A DNA stretch of 64,000 bases from Chytridium lagenaria (GCA_025449115.1 JAHLKC010000017.1:62001-126000); one strand, 5' to 3'. Shown: positions 24,884-37,818, numbered from the stretch's first letter. The notes: a model not told the origin generated them from the letters alone. Translations and numbers: made by a program.

Positions 24884-27800
24884 TGTTGACGATGGATGGA
24901 TGGATGACGGATGGACGAGTGATGGACGCTGGTCAACGGGATGGTTTGGTAAAGACAAGTGAGCAGCAGGCAGGGCAATAATTATTTTTTTTTGAGTGGC
25001 AAAGGACGATGATCGAAAAAGGGTAGGGCCGATGTCGTGCCGTGATGAGAATTGTCAGATTGGCAGCGGGAGAATAGCGGAGCCTGAAACGATGTTGCGG
25101 TGGGCGTTGCAGTAAAATCATGAGTTTGCATGCTCGTGGGAAGGCAATGTCAACGAGATGGGAAGCGAACAGAATTATTCGCATTTTCACCACCTCCAAG
25201 TTCATGTGAGATGCGGTGTGAAATTGCTTTGATAACTGTTAGCCGCTTTTACTGTTAGCCGCTTTTACACACGGGAGGTAAGCGGCAGAATATTCTATTC
25301 AACGAACGTATGATTTGATGACGTAGGGATGAAAGAGGTGGAGAGACTTCGCAATTTTACTGCGTGAATTGTGTCTAAAGTAAAACAAGTGGTGCTGGCA
25401 GTAATTTTAATGAGAAAAGTATATTTCGATAACTTTCAAAACTTCCCGAGTATACACTTGCATTCTGACCTCTCATTCTTGGATTGAAAAAGAAACTTCG
25501 GAACAAGACTTTAATACATTGGGTAATTTTTGAAGCAAATATTAGATTATTATCAATTACGCACATACACCGAATCATTTCAGTGAATATCTTCATCGCG
25601 TGAAAAGAAATTCGGTAACTTTCAAAGAACGATAGTTGAGGCGAATAATTTATGCTCAACTTGCGTTTGTCATTAACAGGATAATCTTTTTTCTCTTACA
25701 ACACCGGTCGAAGTAGTAGAAGGATTAAACTAAATACAAAAACTCAAGAAACGAAGAGGGGAAAATGTGTTTTTAATAACCATTATAAAAAAAAGATCGG
25801 TTAACACCATATTTTCCCAGAACAAGAAATTATGCCAAAAAGTAGTAGAGCCAGAAAAACCATTCATTATTCATAAACTAGACTATTCCCAACCAAGAAC
25901 AAATGCGAAGAAGCCAACGTTCACAACACAAATATATCAAAAATAAATAAAACATGCTCAGAGGCGCATAAATTGTATAAAACACATCACCACACTCCAA
26001 TCACAAATGTCAAATGGTAGAAGTTTTTAAAAATTAAACTCACTTCAAGAAAGTGAGAAGAAAACATCACAACATTTTTGTTTTTGTAAAATGTCCCAAC
26101 AAAATGGGCAGGTAAAGATAAGAGAAAAAAAAGGTGCGAGCAACCTTTCAAGGTAAAAACCAAAAAAACATATTTAGTGACTCCGTCACTTCTTACCTTC
26201 ACACCATCAGCACAAAAGGAGAACGGTCAGTGAATCTAAGAAGTTACACGGTGATGTACCCCTTCAAAGTTCATGACAACATCATTACGGCAAACGACCA
26301 TGCACCAACTCCTTTAATAGTGCGTGACAGCGTTTGCAGATGAGCGGGCAACGTGTTTCACGTCATACCCACCTCTGCAATGAGTGGCCTAATTAAAACA
26401 AGTGAGGGGCGGGGAATGGTGTTGACGGATGCGTGCCACTGCACCGGGTTATGGAAGGAAAGAAGGCGACAGAAAAGGTCTGGAATGCGTGGCTACACAT
26501 CCCCGAAGATAAGCTGGTGGTTGATAAACGAGAAAGGAAGGTGTTAAGAAGACTCTATGGGGTAAAACTTCCTACCTTTTCCTAGCCAAACCCTGAGTCT
26601 TCTGCGCTAAGCATACGCAACATGGTGGATGGGCATCACCGCAGCGTTGTTCTCATGGATGAAGGTAGATGCCAGCAATGTCGGAGTTCCTGTGCGTACT
26701 TGTAGCTGTACGCTAGAGACGGAGGTGTGTGCTGGAGCGTCGTGACCATGAGGGAATGCCGGGGCCAGAAATGAGGCAAAGATGTTGAAGAGAGTATTGT
26801 AGTCGCCATGCGCAGAGATAGAGGTGGGCAGTAGCAGTGAGATGTCTCGCTAATTGTGGTGATTGGCGAAGCTCTAGCCGCTTATACTATCTAAAACACT
26901 TCTACAGTGCTCATGTCTTCCCTTCATTGATAGTTTTGCCTTCGGAAAAGGTGGTAACGAGAGGCATAATGGATGTGAGGTTATGATGAAGAGGATGTTG
27001 TGGTGAAGAAAACAGGTGCGGAAGAGAGAGAGCAATGTCAATGGAGTACTGTAAACTTGTGATTTTTGATGGGAGAAAAGGCCACGAACGACCATCTATT
27101 TATACTTTTTTTAAGTGGAGGATGGGAGGCTAAAGGAGGTGGAGATTCTGAGAGAGTCATCGGATATCCCTTGAGGATGTGGAGGATAAAACAGCCACCT
27201 CAATTTACTTTTGAACATTGTCGGCCTTCTCCTCACATCCATAACCTTCCATTGTACTTCGTTCTAGGGCGGGGGGGGAGTTATCGATGCGCTTCCCCAC
27301 CTCTTTGGAAGAGATATCTAAATTGAATAAACGTAATCAAAAAGCGTTGAATGAGCTCGCCACTTGATGGCTGACTTCCCCGCTCTTCCTTGTCTGCTCA
27401 TCCTCTCTTTGTTTATTATTTTGATGGTGACAATTTGACAACGCTTTATCAAGTAAACTGGCGTTCAAGTGTTGTGGAGGAGTGGTGGCATGCTGTTGTC
27501 CCTCCAAACAGTCCCGCTGCTCCTTTCTCTGCAGTTCCATATTCCCTCCCCCAACAGAATGTAAACGCTCCTCCGACATTTACCCTCTAAGAACAAGATG
27601 GGAAGTGAATTGAATGAATAGGAAGGGTGGATTATGGACTTGTTTTTATCGCTTCCTTCTCTCTGGTTCCTTCGCTCCAACCTCCACGCTTTATGAACGC
27701 CATTAGTAGTATACCCTTGATTTATTTGCCAACCAGAACCGCGCCTTCCTAAACTAGTGGAAGTTTTAAGGCCCCAGATCCTTTTGATCTTTACCCCGCT

Positions 27801-28210
27801 GCGGGAATAGGGAGAGGGGGGTGTTATGGCACCATTTCAAATGCAGCTTCCACATGGAGGGTACTTCTCGCCTTTTGTGAACGGAGCAATTCTCAGCGGG
27901 ATGGAAGGAGATTCTCAAGTACAGGGGGGTCTCGGGGCTGTGACGGTGATACTGGGGGGTGAAGGATGGAAGTGACTTTCGCCTTAATTTGAATAAATTC
28001 GCTTGAAAACCAATTACCTTGCTTTGTCTCTCACAGTTTGGAGTTAACCGCGAGGGATGTCATTTTGCCTTGATCGTCAGCTTTTATCGGCAAAGATGAC
28101 AAGGGGGAGTTTGATGTTCTGCAAAGGAACCAGAAGCATATATAGAATTGGAAAACTCTTTTGTGAATTAAAGTATTAGGGAAAAAGCTGTGATAAAGTG
28201 CCTTGAAATA
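24884..28210. other. Gene-poor 3.3-kb stretch
   Basis: 24889-24925 has GGAT/GATG repeats just before the GPX-like start. 25380-26250 is AT-rich with no convincing frame. 26350-28100 is richer in G and has several frames of 60-90 codons on both strands, none with a recognisable motif or splice pattern. It may hold decayed genes or non-coding transcripts. Confidence 0.4.
25235..25266. repeat. 16-bp direct tandem duplication
   Basis: ACTGTTAGCCGCTTTT occurs twice without a gap (25235-25250 and 25251-25266). It is an isolated exact duplication in non-coding DNA. Confidence 0.85.
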
Positions 28211-28780
28211 TTATAACATTTTAGAATGTTGATAAACAAAAGGAGTATATATCAACATACAGATTAGTTTACGCATAACGTGGGGAGTAAATAGCTTCAC
28301 TCCAAAGGACTGAATTCTTTTTCCAGCTTCTCCGGCCCCCCGACCACCCGGCCTCGCCATGTCGTAGACGAGACACGCCAGAGCCCCCAACAAATGCCCC
28401 TCATGCCCCCACATCCCCATCCCCTCACATCGTCCCTTCATAATCTCACTAAACCCACGACTTTTTTCCGTCGCCTTCCCACCTGCCTCAACAACTTCCA
28501 CCAAAGTCTCAGCCAACAATGCCAAGACATCTAAATGACACGACGGCGCCGACGTTCCTGTCAACCCACCGCCTCCTGTCTCCGGAATCCCATATACCTT
28601 TCTAAAAAACTTGATAAAAGCTCTATGTTCCCCACATTTCCATTTCATCGATGCAACCGCAACTCCACGCTCCTCTCCAACCACAACTCCATCCACTCTA
28701 TCCAAAATTGTCATCATCCCCAGAGTAACCATCGTCATGTTCGGAATTCCTCGATACCGCTTTGATTCCGCCACTAAAAG
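28211..28780 (-). CDS. Hypothetical protein or orphan terminal exon
   Basis: An open frame of about 190 codons runs from 28780 to a stop at 28211. It reads RYRGIPNMTMVTLGMMTILD early on and LGALACLVYDMARPGGRGAG later. Upstream it is bounded by TTGTAG, which would serve as a splice acceptor; the frame is stopped there unless spliced. The first ATG inside is at 28738. The sequence is codon-like (regular acidic/basic alternation, few rare-looking stretches), but I recognise no family. Its 5' edge abuts the first unit of the tandem array, so an upstream exon, if it existed, has been replaced or lies beyond the array. It may be a broken gene. Confidence 0.35.
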   Translation of the reverse strand, partial: LLVAESKRYRGIPNMTMVTLGMMTILDRVDGVVVGEERGVAVASMKWKCGEHRAFIKFFRKVYGIPETGGGGLTGTSAPSCHLDVLALLAETLVEVVEAGGKATEKSRGFSEIMKGRCEGMGMWGHEGHLLGALACLVYDMARPGGRGAGEAGKRIQSFGVKLFTPHVMRKLICMLIYTPFVYQHSKML

Positions 28781-28782
28781 CT

Positions 28783-30262
28783 ACAACTCACAAAAGACAA
28801 GGTTGTTTAAAAAAAGAGTGCATCAAAAACCGTTTCCCAAAAAATGAATATAAAAATGACTTGAAAATAACGATACACATCCCCTTTTATTCACCATATA
28901 AAGAATGAAAAACAAACAATAAAAACTTTTGCACCAGTGTAGACTTGTACGGAGAAAGAACAAAAGTTTCAGCTGAATATGGATACGTTTCCTCAACTAG
29001 TTTTACTTGAATGGCAACGTACCCACGTAAAAACCCAAGAAAACATGTCATTCCGCTAAAAAAAACAACCGCAAAGTTTTGACACGAAAAAAAAACACAA
29101 CTTTGGAGAGATCGTGAAAGTATCAGAAATACGATGAGTTGATCCATATATGTATGTACAACTCACAAAAGTCAAAGGTTGTTTAAAAAACGAGTGCACC
29201 AAAAACCGTTTCCCAAAAAGTGAATTCAAAAACGACGAGAAATGAACGACCATATACACATCCCATATTCACCAAACAAAGAATTCAGGAAAAAAAATAC
29301 AACTTTTGTACTAGTATAGACTTGTACGGCATGAAGAAAGAGCAAAAGTTTCAGCTGAATATGGATACGTTTACTCAACTGCTTTTACTTGAATGGCACC
29401 GTACTCCACGTAAAAAACCCAAGAAAAACATGTCACAGCGCTAAACAACATTCGCAAAGTTTTGACACGAAAAAAAACAACTTTGGAGAGATCGTCAAAG
29501 CGTCAGAAATACGATGAGTTGATCCATATGTACATATTGTATATACAACTCACCTAAGTCAAAGGTTGTTTAAAACGAGTGCATCCAAAACCGTTTTCCC
29601 AAAAAATAAACTCAGAAATTACTTGAAAATAACGACCATGTACGCATCCCATATTCACCGTACAAAGAATTCAGGAAAACAAACACAACTTTTGTACCAG
29701 TATAGACTTGTACGGCATGAAGAAAAAGCAAAAGTTTCAGATGAAATGACACGTTTCCTCAACTAGTTTTACTTGAATGACAACGTACTCCACGTAAAAA
29801 AAAAACCCAAGAAAACATGTCATACCGCCAAAAAACAACAATCGCAAAGTTTTGACACGAAAAAAACACAACTTTGGAGAGATCGTGAAAGCGTCAGAAA
29901 TACGATGAGTTGATCCATATACTTGTATGTGTATGTTCAACTCACAAAAGTCAAAGGTTGTTTAAAACGAGTGCATCAAAAACCGTTTCCCAAAAAATGA
30001 ATTCAAAAATTACTTGAAAATAACGACCATATACACATCCCACATTCACCGTACAAAGAATTCAGGAAAAAAAATACAACTTTTGTACCAGTATAAACTT
30101 GTACGGCATGAAGAAAGAACAAAAGTTTCAGGTGAAATGATGCATTTTACTCAACTAGTTTTACTTGAATGGCAACGTATTCCACGTAAAAAACTCAAGA
30201 AAACATGTCATGGCGCTAAAAAAAACAATCGCAAAGTTTTGACACAAAAAAAACAACACAAC
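28783..30262. repeat. Four-unit tandem repeat array, period 375-392 bp
   Basis: Four head-to-tail units start at about 28783, 29158, 29545 and 29937, each opening with CAACTCACNNAAGNCAA. The conserved GGAGAGATCGT word recurs at 29105, 29485 and 29876. Units share stretches such as GTGCATCAAAAACCGTTTCC, CTTGTACGGCATGAAGAAAG and CAAAGTTTTGACACGAAAAA. The last unit ends at about 30262 in an A-rich tail. Units are AT-rich, differ by small indels and substitutions, and have no conserved long reading frame. The end of each unit carries the 46-bp motif also found at 21001-21046. Confidence 0.92.
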
Positions 30263-30409
30263 TTTATAAAAAAAAAATTACAAAGAAAAAAAAAACTTTT
30301 AAACAAAAAGCATAGACAAACAGTAGTATCAGTCCTCACCCAAACAAAATCATAATCCTCCCCCCAAAAAAAAAACAAAATACAAATCCACCTCCTCACA
30401 CAAAAAAAA

Positions 30410-32997
30410 TCACCCCTCCATCACCCAATCCCCATCCTCCTCCCTCCCGGCCCCTCCAGACGTCCCCCCCCTCCCACTCGCAATATACGGTGGCGGCACA
30501 TCCTTCCGCGACGTTGACGCGTGACCCCTCGTCGCAGAAACAGGGACCGTGGATGTGGTGGCCGTGTTGGGATGTGATGTGGGTGTGGGGGTGTTGAATG
30601 CGGTAGGTGTTGGGTGAGGAAATGTAGTGGTGTTGGGATGACTCGATGCAGTGGGTGCGGCAGGTTGAAGGAATGTGGTAGAGTTGGGATTGAATGCGGT
30701 GGATGCGTTGGGACTGAATGCGGTGGTGGTGTTGTTGAACGCGTTGGTGGTGTTGGGACTAAATGCACTAGTCGTGTTGGGACTAAACGCAGTAACCCCA
30801 TGAGACTGTCCAAACCCAGTAAACGCCAAACCAGGCACACTATTCACCATCAACCCCCCATTCCCAAACAAAGTCGCTTCCCGTCGTCTCACATCCCCCA
30901 TATAAGGTGGCAACGGTTCCGCCTCCCTCCCCACACTCCCCCCCTCCCTCCCCTTCATCTCATCCCCAAAGTCCAAAAACTCATCTTCAAGCACAGGCGT
31001 CACCTCCCTCCGACTCTCCCCACGTCCATCATCCAAATAAGGGGGAAGCTCGTCGACAAAAAAAGAGGGTCGAGGTTGCAAGAGTTCAGTGATGGGGATA
31101 CGAAAGGCTTCAGAGGCGGTGGTGGCGGCGGTGCGAAGGGGGTGAGGGGTGGTGGTGGTGGAGGCGAGGGTGGCCATGAACTTTTTAGAATCGGTGATGG
31201 CGTCGAGGACGTGATCGGGGTCTGACCATGTCCATGGGGTGTCGAGGAAGGCAGAGGTGGCAACGTCGTGGTCGACGAGCATCATTTGTTCAAAAAGGTC
31301 TTGAGGAGTTTGTCGTCGAATAAAGAGAGTTTGTTGGTATCCCCTGTTGCGTAGAGCGGGGGTGCGTCGGTGCTGATTACAGGTGGGGGATGGGTTGGTT
31401 GGTGGTGTGTTGAAGGAGGTGTTGGTGGTGTTGGTGTTCGAGGTGGAGTTGTTGTTCCATGAGAAGCATCATGAGGAGTTGTTTGTTGTTGGTGGTATTC
31501 GTTGGAGGGGAGGTCGGTGGGTGGAGTCGTGAGGTGTTTTGAGGTTGTTGAAGGGGTGTAGGTTTTGAAGTTGAGGTTGAGAGATGAAGGGGAAAATATC
31601 AGAGGCGACGGCTTCAAAGGGCGTTAAATCATCTTCTGGGGGTAGGAGATCGTCGAGAATGGTTTTGGAGAGTTGAGAATAGACGGTATTGTTATCTTCA
31701 CCAACGGGTCCTCTGGTATCATCCTCGTCATCCTCATCAATCCAATTCAAGGTCATCATCATCGTCGTCCTCATCGTCATCATCAAATTCATCATCCTCA
31801 TCATCCTCATCTTCATCATCCTCGTCTTCATCAAACATTCCCAACCTCCCTCCATCATTCCACCCCCCACCACCCGGTAGCGACATGGACAAGCCTCTCG
31901 TCGACGGTACCGCCAAAGTCGGCATGGAAGCCCTCCGTCGATCCACAGCAACAACAGGATTGGTCACATTCGTTGACGCATACACAGAACCAGAAAATTG
32001 CGGAATCGGAACCGGCAGACGAAGACGACGACGACGACGACAAGGACGATGATGATGATGATGATGACGCCACCGACATTGTGCTGCGACGTCCTCCTCG
32101 TTCTCACACCAACCGCAGCCAACCGCCATAGGCACCGGCGTCGCCACCGAATTCCTCCTCCCACTCCCACCTTGCAGGCAGCAGCTGCTGCTGCTGCAGC
32201 CCCACCATCTCCACCAAAGCAGCCGCCGACCCTCCACTATACGATTTCGACAAGACCGAGTTCTGCACACTCGGAATCAACATTTTCCCAACATTCTCCA
32301 CCTTGCCCGGTCTCGCCATCGCATCCCGTCCCCCACCCACCGAATCCCTGATACACAACAACATTTCCACAAACTCGGCATGGGTCCACTTTTTCGCAAA
32401 GGTGTCTTTGGCATGAGCAAACTTGTCCTTGAGCTCTGTGGAGATCCAGACGGTCCATTTGGATCCTTTTGGGGCGACGCCTCTTGCTCTGCGGATGAGG
32501 GCGGGAGGGAGGGAGGATTCGGAAAAGGTTGTGGAGGTGGGGTGGAGAGAGTGGATGTAGGACCAGAGGAGATCGACGAGACGGTCGAGACAGTCGTCGT
32601 ATGGGTTTGAAAAGCGAGTGCGGTGGTCCTATTTGAATATAATATAATAATATTCATTTAGATATATATATATATTTATATAAAAGAAAGAGAGAAAAGA
32701 AAGAAGGAATATAAAAGAGAGGAGTTGCTGTGAATTGCTTACACTTGCCAACTTGAGGTTATGCCGTTGTGATCTATTCTGTTGTTGTTGTTGCTGTTGT
32801 TGTTGTAATTGATCTTGTTGCTCCATCATTTGGTGTGTAGTGTGGTGGTGTGTAGTATGGTGTGTAGTAGTAGTAGCAGTAGTAGTAGCAGTAGTATCAA
32901 AGGAATGATGATACTGATCAGAAGAATAAGAATAAGAAGATGATGATGCTGATGGTTGCTGTGATGCAGTAGTAGCAGTAGCAGTAGTAAACTGCAT
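30410..32997 (-). CDS. Low-complexity acidic/polyQ protein, function unknown
   Basis: ATG at 32997 starts MQFTTATATTASQQPSASSS, then Tyr/Ser-rich, Thr/His-rich and polyGln (about 32770-32810) tracts, with a donor GTAAGC after NLKLAS. The next exon, after acceptor ATAG, is the most ordered part: RFSNPYDDCLDRLVDLLWSY, then KGSKWTVWISTELKDKFAHA and KDTFAKKWTHAEFVEMLL. It has the strand-helix-helix look of a ribbon-helix-helix fold, though this is only a resemblance. There follow an Asp/Glu tract (31737-31850, DDEDEDDEDDE type), further Gln/His-rich sequence, and MMLVDHDVATSAFLDTPWTW. Degenerate AFSPNTT repeats and a tail ending GDWVMEG follow, with the stop at 30410. Frame breaks are likely near 32150 and 31450. 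A nuclear regulator is a guess from composition only. Confidence 0.6.
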
Positions 32998-33457
32998 GAC
33001 TGAGTAACTAACTATTTAATAACTAATTAAACTTCAGCTCTGAAGAATACTACTAATACACAAGGATCGGAATAATGAATGATAATGAACGGATAAAGGA
33101 TTTATTCAAATAATATTATAAGGATGGCTTTGTCAATTATATAATAAATATAGGATGCAAAGCAAATTATTTATTTAATTATTATCTTGTGTAACCATAA
33201 ATTGAATAATTGAATTCTTTTCGACTTGAACTCATCTGTCTTGTGGTCTTTGTGCGTGCGGTTGAAAAACCTTATTCATCACCTATATCATCATCATTAT
33301 TAATAATCACTTGTGAAAGCCTTTACTCGTATTCATATTATTCCTATTCCATCAAACAACACACACACAACACACACAACTTGAACAAACCATTTTACAA
33401 CAATCACCCATCTCCACCACAAATAGCTACCCAACCAAAACCACCTCAATCAATCAA

Positions 33458-36400
33458 TCAACCAAAAAAAAAAAAAAAAAACCAAATATTTCTACCCCGC
33501 AACAGCCGTAAAAAAAACCCCCCCAACATCCCCCCCCTTTCCTCAAACACAACAACCTCAACATCCTCCCCACCCCCTTCCTCAATCCAATCTCTCGGCA
33601 CATGATAAAACACCTGACTCGCCTTCCCACACATCACAGGGCACTTTTCCGCCCAAAACGGTCCCTCCATGCTACACCCCCACATTGCTCACTCCATCGC
33701 GCCTCAACAGACCAATGTCGTCCAACCGCTCGCCCATTCACATACGCCTGTCCACGTCCCATCGTCCCTAGGTGAAGCGAAAACGCGCTCAAAAGCGGTT
33801 TGGAAAAAGTCATCGTCTTTGCGTTAACGTGCGCCAAAGAGGCCGTCGCCATAGCCTGGTCGGCGAGTTCAACAAGAGCCTTGCGAGAAAACGTTAAACG
33901 GTACCACACCATCGGAGTATACGCGCTTGGAACCTCGGAAATCCAATTCTGGCTCTCCTTGACCTCCCAAATCTTTTACAAAAAAAAACAATTAATCATC
34001 ATCAAAAAAAAAACCATAATTAAAAACTCTCTCTTCTTCTCTTACCTTCTCCGCCTCCCCCCACAACCCAACACGATGCAACCAATTCCCTCCAAAAGTC
34101 ACATCCACATCATCCAAATAAACAGCCCCCAAAACCCCCTTCTCAACTCTCTCCAAATGTCCACAACAATTCTCCAACCCCATCACCCCAGCCAAAATCG
34201 CTACAGTATGTCTCCCCACACTCAACTCACCCACCCCCTCAGGCACCTCCACCCTCATCCCATCCTCTTCCCCACTCACAGACACAACACTCCCAGCAAC
34301 CCTCACCCCATCCACCCACACGCTCACCACATCCGAAAACCTCCTCATCCTAAACCAATGCCTCTCCCCACTCTCCCCCTTCATCAAAGGCATCCACCGG
34401 TTCATCGCCTTCTCCACAGTCACATTGGGTCGGATATACCACAAATAATCACTCTTGTCCTTGGTCACCCTCGTCTGCTCCAATGGCGCATCAAACACCA
34501 CATCCGCTTTGAAACTCGACGTGCCAATCGGTTCAGGGAGGTACGCGATACGCTTTGGGAGTTGCATCACATGGGCGGATGCCATCTCGGGGTGTTGACG
34601 CGTTGAGACTCTTGTGTGATGCGCTGTCAATGGAGGCTTGGAGAGGGATGGCGGCGGCAGCAGGGGATGATGTAATGTATCGAAAGGTGAGTTTACCATT
34701 CTTGGCAGTGTAGATAGACACGGACCAACGAGGAAGGACGTATTGAACCTCATCAATCAACACAGTCTCATCCCTCTCTGCATTATAGTTGGACAAGAAC
34801 ACAAGCGCATAATCTTTCATGTCTCCATAAACATGCATCTCCTATTAAAATAAAAAAACCACACCCGTTAAAAAAAATAATCTCAAGAAATTAAAAATCT
34901 CTTACAGTCTGTCCACCAGTATGTTGCATCACACCCTCATGATTCAACAACACCTCCTTATGCTCCAACACAACCTCATGCAACGCCTTCAACAAACCAT
35001 ACTTGGGGTTATTCGGAAACCCATACTCATTCAACGGCGCATCATAATCATACGAAGCCGTCTTCCATGCCGATCCCCATCTCCCAAAATTCGTTCCTCC
35101 ATGCCACCTTACGACAAAACAAACATTCAGAAAAAAAAAAACATTCGGCGGGCAAATGGAACTCACATGTAATAAGCCACATACGATCCTCCCCTTGCCA
35201 CAAACCGCGCAGCAGAAAACGCAACATCCTCAGCAGGTCGCGTCCACTTGGGCTGCGTCCACTGTTGAAACCATCCAGTCCACAACTCAGTAAAAAAGGC
35301 CGGTTGATCAGGGAACCGCTTCCAATGCTCAGAGATCCAGTTGTCAGAGTAAAAGCCGTTACCAGTGTTAATAACCTAAAGCAACATATCAACAACAAGT
35401 GTAAAAGGGCGAATGAAAAGGAGGTGGCGTTTTTGATACTCACCGTGGGCATGTTGTCTTGCACGCACATAATCCAAGGAATCCCAACATCAAGTCTAAA
35501 AACCCCAAAATTCATCAGCCGAAGCCCCCCAAAACACACCCCCAAAACAAATAAAAAATGGGAAGCAACTCACGAATTCGCCAAATCCGCCGCCCAAGTA
35601 ATATACCGATGTCCATTCACCCCATTCTCCGCCTCAATCGCTCCAAATTCATTCTCCATCTGCAACAACACAATAGGTCCTCCATTCCTAAAATCTCGTT
35701 CAACATACACACCACCAAAAAAAACCAAAAAAAACAGATCGACTTACTGAAACAGATACGGACGAACCACATCCAACGTCTTTCTCACAAACTTTTCCAT
35801 GGACTCCATGAAATCCGCATTATAATTCCGGAGCTCCATGCCTGGTTTCTCCATAAGCCAAAAGGGGAACCCTCCAAAAGTCCATTCGGCGCCTTTCCCA
35901 AATATAAGCGAATGAATGCAGAAAACGACCAAGAAGAAAAAGGGAAAAAACGAGTTCTTACAAACATACGGTCCAATACGAAGAACAACATAAAGTCCCG
36001 CCTCTTTCGCCTTATCCAAAAACAACGTCAAGTTTCCATTATCTAAAAAAAAAACAAGCATATCAGACCCTCCACACCATCAACCCCCCCCTCACCTGTT
36101 GTGAAATCATAAACGCCTTCCTCCTGTTCATGCAGATTCCAAAAGACATACGTATCAATGGCATTGATGCCCGCTTCTTTGCTTCGCTGCATGAGAGACG
36201 GCCACATGGCGACACTGGAACGGGGGTAGTGGATGGCACCTGTGAACAAAAGCTCGCGTTTCCCATTGATGAGGAGGGATCGATGGTCATAGGTGATGTT
36301 GGTGAGAGGGGCGCGAGGGACATGGGTCTTCTGTTGAGTGTGTGAGAATGACGAAAAGCATATATGAGGATGACGAAAAGAATGAGAATGCCGAAAAGAA

Positions 36401-36704
36401 TACCCCTCCACACATCAATAAAAAGACAAGCACTCACCGGCCATCCAAACCACTCTGTTAACCAAGGTGACGTCCCGGCATGCAACGTTTTCACCACAAC
36501 CTTCCGTCCCATCGAATACACCACCAACACACCCATCAACAAGACAGCTCTCACCAGCATCGCCTTTGCGGTGGCTCGTCGGTCCTGAGGTGGGGTGACC
36601 CTCTTGAGAGGTCCATGTTCTTTCAACTTCATGAGGTGCTTCTCATCGGTGATGAGGGGTTCCTTGGTATCTCCGCCGATGGGGAGGGTAGGAGGAGTCC
36701 GCAT
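33458..36704 (-). CDS. GH35 beta-galactosidase, membrane-anchored, plant-like
   Basis: This predicted retaining exo-beta-galactosidase starts at ATG 36704. A cytosolic tail of about 50 residues is followed by one membrane helix ([18 protein letters not shown]), giving a type II topology with the enzyme in the secretory lumen or outside. The catalytic barrel reads [56 protein letters not shown] and [11 protein letters not shown]. The acid/base Glu is in [21 protein letters not shown] comes next, and the nucleophile Glu is in [22 protein letters not shown] and [12 protein letters not shown] end the domain. Beta-sandwich regions follow, with KSDYLWY and GRHWSV typical of plant BGALs. At least nine short introns occur. 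The stop at 33458-33460 follows a long T-run encoding polyPhe, so the true C-terminus is uncertain. A frame break lies near 34610. Confidence 0.92.
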
Positions 36705-37818
36705 GTTTCGATTTTGGACAATTTGGAAGCGCGTTTTTTTTGTTTGGTTTCTCAAGTTCGGGTCGTTTGGGTTTGGTGAAAGAGGTTCTGTAGGATGCAG
36801 CGATGCGATGAATACGTCGATGCTGGAAGGTTGTTGTTTCTTTTTGGGTTATCGTGTGTGGGAGGTTGAAAAGTTTAATTCGTCAGGTGAGGTGTTTTTT
36901 TTTTGATCAAGCAGCTTGGCTGACGAGATTTTTTGGGCGATGGTATCCCCACCACTGCTGGGCCTCTACGTCCGTTTTCAGTCTTCGTGTATTAATAAGT
37001 GGGTTCGGACGGCGTTGTGCTTGATGGGTGGGGAGGGGGTCAAGGAGTGTGAGCATCTTTCAGCAGCCGATGCGTTTGAAGAGCTGACGTTTAGGGATAT
37101 TATGATGACGGTCCTCAAAGGAATGGATGGGACATACCATCGGATACTTAACGATTCTTAAAGTATAGAGTATACGATAAGTAGTATTTATGTCCACGCG
37201 TAAGCGAATGATACTATCCTAATCCATAAAATCCTTTCCTCTCCGTCCTCCAGCTAAAAACTTACGAGATTCAGAAACGTTAACAGTCGCTCGTACTTGC
37301 AGTGTACGAGCTTGACACGTTGACATTAAAAGTATACACATTCCTCATCACTATCACAGTGCTGCGTATATATTCACTACATTTTGACATAATTCAAGTT
37401 CAGGTAGAGCTACGATATTCAGGGCATCATTCGTACTATTCCGCTTAATCCATCACCTTCACACCGCCAACACACGAAAAGTCTCCCCCACCTCCAACAT
37501 TCCTCCATTCACTCTTATACAGACGAAAAACTTTAACACGACCAAAATTTTAAAACGCGATATATGTATGAGTCGTTATCTTTTATTGAAAACGTAAACG
37601 TGGACTCGTGGCATGTCTGGGGTATGAAACCAGATCGAACGTCAAGCATATGTTTGCTTATTGTTCTTCGTTGCAACATCGTTCAGTCAGCATGTTATGA
37701 AAAGGGCGCCGCATGGAATGAAATGCAGCTACAATCAGAATATGAAAAGAATTACATCATAACTTTCAAAGAGGTACATATTCCATCAACAAACAAAAAA
37801 AACAATACACCAAAAAAA
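36705..37818. other. Intergenic, no supported gene
   Basis: This lies between the GH35 start and the stop of the LRR gene. A plus-strand frame at 36916-37161 starts only at a non-ATG codon and matches nothing I know. 37200-37560 is AT-rich. The GH35 promoter should lie in the first few hundred bases. Confidence 0.45.

Noticed and set aside
28783..30262. CRISPR-like array
   Set aside because: Units are ~385 bp, fully repetitive with no unique spacers, in a eukaryotic genome.
31737..31850. Plus-strand Ile/Val/Ile-rich frames over the acidic tract
   Set aside because: They are antisense readings of the Asp/Glu codon repeat of the minus-strand gene.
36916..37161. 81-codon plus-strand frame after the GH35 start
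   Set aside because: No ATG start, no known motif, and it lies in the likely promoter of the GH35 gene.
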